Of a stretch of DNA of 9,863 bases, positions 6,826 to 9,863 are shown piece by piece. Numbering within the stretch: the first letter of the stretch is position 1; each line of letters opens with the position of its first letter. The DNA is from CAZNNH01 sp964574335. GTDB taxonomy: Bacteria; Acidobacteriota; Vicinamibacteria; Fen-336. The notes beneath the pieces were generated by a model. It saw nothing but the letters and a program-made list of their open reading frames with translations. It was not told the origin of the DNA and did no database searches. Position numbers and translations under genes: made by a program. The DNA lies in assembly GCA_964574335.1 (NCBI GenBank), contig CAZNNH010000211.1, forward strand, positions 1 to 9,863, read 5' to 3'.

Positions 6826-6827
6826 GG

Positions 6828-7682
6828 ATGCGGCTCACTCTGGCGGGGCTGCCGTTCGGGGTCCTTCCCGACGCCGCCCTGACGGAGGCGGAGCGGGCCG
6901 CCTTGGCCCGGCTGTCGGCGCCTGCCCCCTCGTTGACGCCCCGGTGCTTCGAGCTGACGCTGGTCGACTCGCCGCCCTGGGACCGCAGGGGGGAGTTGCC
7001 CGCGCCGGATCGTGGCCAGCCCGCCCGGGTCCGGGCCGTTGCTGGCCGGATCCGGGTCGATCACGAGAGGTTCATGGCCGAGCTCGACCCGCGGCGGCAA
7101 CTCGGGTGGGTCTTTCGCCCCGGCGGCGGGACCGGCGCGGTCGAGGTCTCCCTCCGGGTGGCGCTGAACGCCCGCCTTCCCGGTGAGGGGGGCGTGCCGC
7201 TTCACGCCGCCGGTGTCGTCATCGACGGGCGCGGCGTCGTCTTCTTCGGGCCGTCCGGCGCGGGGAAGACCACGCTTGCCTCGATGTGCCCGTGGCGGGT
7301 CCTCTCCGACGAGCTGGTGGCCGTGGTCGGGTCGCCTTTCCAGCTCCGCGAGACCGGGTTCTGGGGGGAGCTCGGCGATCGGGATCAGGCGTCCGGATTG
7401 GCGGGTCTGGCGGCGCTCGTCGAGCTGGCCCAGGGGCCCGGCACACGCCTCGAGAGGCTTGCGCCGACGGTGGCGCTGAGGCGTCTGCTCAACGTGGTGC
7501 CGGTGCCGGCGCAGACCGATGTGTGGAAGACGGCGCTCGCCGTGCTCGGGCGGCTGGTCGCCGGGGTGCCGGCCTTCCGTCTCACCTGGTCGCCGTCGCA
7601 GCCCCCCTGGTCGGAGATCGAGGCGGCGCTCGGGTCGCTCGCCACCGCCGAGCCGAGAGGTGTCGTGGATGCCGGCATCTAG
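6828..7682 (+). CDS. HPr-kinase-like protein of a peptide-modification cluster
   Basis: A 284-aa protein with a C-terminal HPr-kinase-like ATPase fold. LHAAGV (H126 in the place of the HprK active-site His) precedes the Walker A loop GPSGAGKT at 141-148, and VLSDELVAV (158-166, D161) matches the acidic VSDD element of the family. GFWGEL and a conserved GPGTRLE segment follow, as in PqqD-associated HprK-like proteins. The N-terminal regulatory domain of true HprK is absent; residues 1-115 are unlike it. The ATG at 6828 comes two bases after the PqqD-like stop and is preferred over an in-frame start at 6687 inside that gene. Relatives in paeninodin-type lasso clusters phosphorylate the C-terminal Ser of the precursor, and the precursor here also ends in Ser. 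HPr as substrate is unlikely given the context. Kinase activity itself is inferred. Confidence 0.85.
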   Translation: MRLTLAGLPFGVLPDAALTEAERAALARLSAPAPSLTPRCFELTLVDSPPWDRRGELPAPDRGQPARVRAVAGRIRVDHERFMAELDPRRQLGWVFRPGGGTGAVEVSLRVALNARLPGEGGVPLHAAGVVIDGRGVVFFGPSGAGKTTLASMCPWRVLSDELVAVVGSPFQLRETGFWGELGDRDQASGLAGLAALVELAQGPGTRLERLAPTVALRRLLNVVPVPAQTDVWKTALAVLGRLVAGVPAFRLTWSPSQPPWSEIEAALGSLATAEPRGVVDAGI

Positions 7683-8811
7683 CGCTGGCGGCTGGGTGGC
7701 GATCAAGCGGCGGGCCCTGGCCCACGCCATACCGATGACGGTCCACCTCGAGCTGACCTACCGCTGCAACTGGCGCTGCGGCTTCTGCTACAACCCACGC
7801 CGGTTTCAGGCCGAGAGCCTCACCGCCGACGAGTGGATCGGCGTGCTCGACGAGCTGCGCCGGCTCGGCACCCTCACCATCGTCCTGACCGGCGGCGAGC
7901 CGCTCTCCCGTCCCGACTTCCTCGAGATCGCCGAGGCCGTTCGACGACGCGCCTTCGCGCTCCGGGTGCTGACCAACGCCACGCTGGTGACGGAGGAGGT
8001 GGCGGGACGACTGGCCGGGCTGCATCCGCTGTCGGTGGAGTCGAGCCTCCACGGGGCCACGGCCGCCACCCACGACGGCACCACCGGTGTGGCGGGCTCC
8101 TTCGACGCGATGTGGCGGGGGATCGACCGGCTGCAGCGCCGCGGTGTGCGCCTGGTAGTGAAGACGCCGCTGACCCGACGAAACCAGGCCGAGCTCGACC
8201 GGATCATCGCTCTCCTGGAGCGGCGTGGGTTGGAGCTGCGTATCGACCCGACCCTCACGCCCCGTGATGATGGGGACTGCACACCGCTCCGCCACCGCTC
8301 CAGCGACGGTGCGGTTCGGCGGCTCATGGAGCGTCTCGGCGAGCGGGGACGAGTGCCCGGCGCCCACCGGGAGCCGGGAGGCGTGAGCTGCGGCGTGGGC
8401 CGGCTGACGATGACGATCGATCCTGGCGGGACGGTCTTCCCCTGCATCCAATGGCGGCGGAGATCGCTCGGCAACGTACGCCAGACGCCGCTCGGAGAGC
8501 TGTGGCGTCACGCGCCGGCCCGGCAGGAGGCCGCGGAGGAGGCGCGCCGGGTCAACCAGCGCCTGCTGAGCCTGGGGGAGCCGCTGGCCGGCTTCCCGTA
8601 CTGTCCCGGCCTCAACCACCTGCTCACCGGCGACGCGCTTCGGCCCGACGTCAGCTTCGTGCGTTTCGCCGAGGCGGCGGCCGCGGCGCGCCGCGAGGGC
8701 CCCGCTTCAGCGGAGGAGACGCCGCAACGCCCGGCGCCCGAGGCGGCTGAGGGGTGTGCCGGCGAGACGGAGGCGCAACGCCACGCCTCGGGCGCGCGCG
8801 AAGGCGCGTGA
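7669..8811 (+). CDS. radical SAM peptide-modifying enzyme with reduced SPASM region
   Basis: A 380-aa radical SAM protein. CNWRCGFC at 33-40 is the Cx3Cx2C cluster motif and GGEP at 75-78 contacts SAM. The TIM-barrel runs to about 200. A SPASM-like region follows: C241, then IDPGG, then C259 (CX9-15GX4C form), LGNVRQTPLGELW (267-279), and a final YCPGLNHLLTGD (311-322) with C312. In typical relatives this last part reads CxxCPG; here the first Cys position is Phe309. The usual later CX2CX5CX3C set is missing, so fewer auxiliary-cluster ligands remain. The tail (about 335-380) is Ala/Glu/Arg-rich and overlaps the opposite-strand gene. The ATG at 7669 overlaps the kinase stop by 14 bp and has an AGAGGTG-like ribosome site; an upstream in-frame start at 7519 is rejected. 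Probable role: installing a Cys or carbon cross-link in the peptide at 6394-6570. Confidence 0.9.
   Translation: MPASSAGGWVAIKRRALAHAIPMTVHLELTYRCNWRCGFCYNPRRFQAESLTADEWIGVLDELRRLGTLTIVLTGGEPLSRPDFLEIAEAVRRRAFALRVLTNATLVTEEVAGRLAGLHPLSVESSLHGATAATHDGTTGVAGSFDAMWRGIDRLQRRGVRLVVKTPLTRRNQAELDRIIALLERRGLELRIDPTLTPRDDGDCTPLRHRSSDGAVRRLMERLGERGRVPGAHREPGGVSCGVGRLTMTIDPGGTVFPCIQWRRRSLGNVRQTPLGELWRHAPARQEAAEEARRVNQRLLSLGEPLAGFPYCPGLNHLLTGDALRPDVSFVRFAEAAAAARREGPASAEETPQRPAPEAAEGCAGETEAQRHASGAREGA
8707..8811. other. 105-bp convergent overlap of radical SAM and protease genes
   Basis: The last 34 codons and stop of the radical SAM gene (plus strand) and the last 34 codons and stop of the protease gene (minus strand) occupy the same bases. 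The plus frame encodes a low-complexity Ala/Glu tail and the minus frame an Arg/Leu-rich tail, so either tail could be a late addition. No terminator hairpin with a T-tract is visible between them. Confidence 0.75.
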
Positions 8812-9183
8812 GCGGGCGCGGGCTCGTTCGAAGGCGCGCCGGCGCTCCGGTGGGAGGCTGTCGAGGACGGGTACCGGTTGCCCGGAGGGAGACAACACGA
8901 GCGTCACCCGACCGAGAGCTGCTCCAGCCCCGATCATCCCGATGCCGCCCTCGGCGTCTCCACGATGGAAGATCCAGGTCCCGTCGCGCTGACGGGCCAG
9001 GTGCAGGACACGATGCAGCAGGTAGCCCGACCGCGTCTCGAACAACACCAGCGTCCCCGGCTCCGGGTCGCCAGGCAGGGGGTCGACGCGGACCCGCCAT
9101 CCTCGTTTCAGGGACGGCTCCATCGAGGTCCCCGACAGCTCGAAGACCGGCGGGAAGGGTAGCCCGGAGGCGGGCGGGGTCAT
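8707..9183 (-). CDS. S26-family signal-peptidase-like protease, soluble, Ser-His-Asp type
   Basis: A 158-aa protein with the S26 catalytic box SGTSMEPSLKRG (S20 nucleophile). HRVL at 57-60 holds a His where bacterial type I signal peptidases have Lys, and FHRGDAEGG (72-80) supplies D76. This Ser-His-Asp arrangement is that of SipW/SEC11-like and archaeal signal peptidases. Unlike those, no membrane helix precedes the catalytic Ser: only 19 residues do. The C-terminal third (about 112-158) is an Arg-rich, probably helical tail. An in-frame stop six codons upstream and the lack of other start codons make the ATG at 9183 the only good start. It sits inside the peptide locus on the opposite strand, so a role as leader protease is a reasonable inference. 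A repressor-type S24 peptidase is unlikely, as there is no DNA-binding domain. Confidence 0.83.
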   Translation of the reverse strand: MTPPASGLPFPPVFELSGTSMEPSLKRGWRVRVDPLPGDPEPGTLVLFETRSGYLLHRVLHLARQRDGTWIFHRGDAEGGIGMIGAGAALGRVTLVLSPSGQPVPVLDSLPPERRRAFERARARSRAFARARGVALRLRLAGTPLSRLGRRALRRLLR

Positions 9184-9184
9184 G
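9181..9184. other. CATG shared by two divergent start codons
   Basis: The palindrome CATG gives ATG at 9182-9184 on the plus strand (nucleotidyltransferase) and ATG at 9183-9181 on the minus strand (protease). Each gene's ribosome site and any promoter must therefore lie inside the other gene. On the plus side GGGCGGGG lies just before the ATG; on the minus side no clear site is seen. Confidence 0.7.
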
Positions 9185-9863
9185 AGGCTCGCGGCATCTT
9201 CTCACGGGCGGCCGGCTTTCCAGCCGCCGCCCGTCGACTTCTCGCCGGAGCTTCTGTGGACGCTGCGCCGGGGGTTCGCCGACCCGGAGCTGGCGCTGCC
9301 ACCTCCGCGCGACCCCGAGGTGGCCTTCCGCCTGGTGGGGCGACTCGGCCTGGGCCCCCGCATCGCCGCTCGGCACCCACCGGAGCGGCTGTGTGCCGAG
9401 CTGGGCCGCCGCCGAGGTCTGGCCCTCCTCGGGGCACGGCAGCGGGCCTTGCGCCGCGAGGCCGGCCGGCTGGCGCTGGCTCGGGAGGCCGCCGCCGTCG
9501 CCGCGGACCTCGGCCTGCCCCTGGTACTGCTGAAGGGCGGGGCCTTGATCGCGAGCGGCGTCACGCCGCCCGGCTCCCGCGCTGCCGGCGACCTGGACGT
9601 GCTGGTGCCCGGGGAGCGCATCCGGGAGCTCGGCGAGGCGCTACGCGCCGCCGGCTATGGCAAGTACGAGCCGATCCCCGCGCGGTCGGACCGCCACCAC
9701 GTGCCGCCGCTCGTGGACTCACGAGGGCACTGGATCGAGATCCACCGGCGGATCCCGGGGGTACGGGCACCGGGCTCGCGGAGGTTCGTGACCTTCGCCC
9801 GACTCGAGAGCGAAGGGTGGCTGCGCCCGGCCCCGGAGCTGGGACCGGCGGCGTGGCTCCCCA
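9182..9863 (+). CDS. nucleotidyltransferase-like protein (NTP_transf_5 type), 3' end outside window
   Basis: The 227 codons seen run off the right edge. A helical N-terminal region (about 20-105) is followed by LPLVLLKGGALI (113-123), then SRAAGDLDVLVP (132-143) with the paired acids D137 and D139 of the nucleotidyltransferase fold, and WIEIHRR (184-190) with E186 as a possible third acid. The K-G-G-A and R..DLDVLV pattern is that of the uncharacterised nucleotidyltransferase family PF14907. Relatives occur in peptide-modification and lasso clusters, where their reaction is mostly unproven; nucleotidylation of the peptide or of its phosphate is one idea. The ATG at 9182 shares the CATG with the divergent protease gene and has a G-rich stretch before it. 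The usual family length is about 350 residues, so about one third is missing. Confidence 0.83.
   Translation, partial: MRLAASSHGRPAFQPPPVDFSPELLWTLRRGFADPELALPPPRDPEVAFRLVGRLGLGPRIAARHPPERLCAELGRRRGLALLGARQRALRREAGRLALAREAAAVAADLGLPLVLLKGGALIASGVTPPGSRAAGDLDVLVPGERIRELGEALRAAGYGKYEPIPARSDRHHVPPLVDSRGHWIEIHRRIPGVRAPGSRRFVTFARLESEGWLRPAPELGPAAWLP

Noticed and set aside
6687..6827. Earlier in-frame start for the HPr-kinase-like gene
   Set aside because: The 47 extra codons lie inside the PqqD-like gene and are low complexity; the ATG two bases after that gene's stop is the natural start.
7519..7668. Earlier in-frame start for the radical SAM gene
   Set aside because: It would overlap the kinase gene by 164 bp and add an Arg/Ser/Pro-rich stretch with no family match. 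The ATG at 7669 has a ribosome site and leads directly into the conserved region.
6621..7730. 369-codon minus-strand frame across the kinase gene
   Set aside because: Composition is Arg/Pro/Gly/His-rich with no fold pattern, while the opposite strand encodes a clear Walker A kinase-like protein.

Overview
This GC-rich window (roughly 70% by eye) comes from an uncultured-type or soil bacterium. The left-edge gene belongs to the MacB/FtsX-like 'ADOP' permease type that is abundant in Acidobacteriota and also occurs in Gemmatimonadota, Rokubacteria/Methylomirabilota and relatives. I cannot narrow the phylum from sequence alone. No rRNA, tRNA, CRISPR array, insertion sequence or phage gene is visible, and no stretch over 300 bases lacks a gene.

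Layout. The left half is transcribed leftward. From upstream to downstream it holds two half-size ABC exporter genes (start 5456 to stop 3645, and start 3661 to stop 1817) that overlap by 17 bp, a six- to seven-helix membrane protein of unknown function (1752-1114), and the first 324 codons of an ADOP-type permease (972 to beyond the left edge). A 126-bp divergent intergenic region (5457-5582) separates the exporters from a rightward toxin-antitoxin pair: an AbrB/SpoVT-fold antitoxin (5583-5834) and a PIN-domain ribonuclease with all four expected acidic residues (5838-6254).

The right part is the most interesting. It is a compact locus with the look of a ribosomally made, post-translationally modified peptide (RiPP) system: a 58-aa precursor-like peptide (6394-6570), a PqqD-family recognition protein (6580-6825), an HPr-kinase-like protein (6828-7682) and a radical SAM enzyme with a reduced SPASM region (7669-8811). 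On the opposite strand is a small soluble signal-peptidase-like (S26, Ser-His-Asp type) protein (9183-8707), followed by a rightward nucleotidyltransferase-like protein (9182 to beyond the right edge). The peptide has a YxxPxI motif, the kind of leader element bound by PqqD-like domains, then a C-terminal segment with two cysteines and a terminal serine.

How the parts may work together (inference): the PqqD-like protein presents the peptide, the radical SAM enzyme and the kinase modify it, the S26-type protease removes the leader, and the paired ABC half-transporters export it. The kinase, PqqD-like protein and nucleotidyltransferase recall the phosphorylating class of lasso-peptide clusters (paeninodin type). 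No lasso cyclase or B2 protease lies inside the window, and a radical SAM enzyme is present instead. Two unusual gene arrangements stand out: the protease and nucleotidyltransferase start codons interlock on one CATG, and the radical SAM and protease genes overlap tail to tail by 105 bp.
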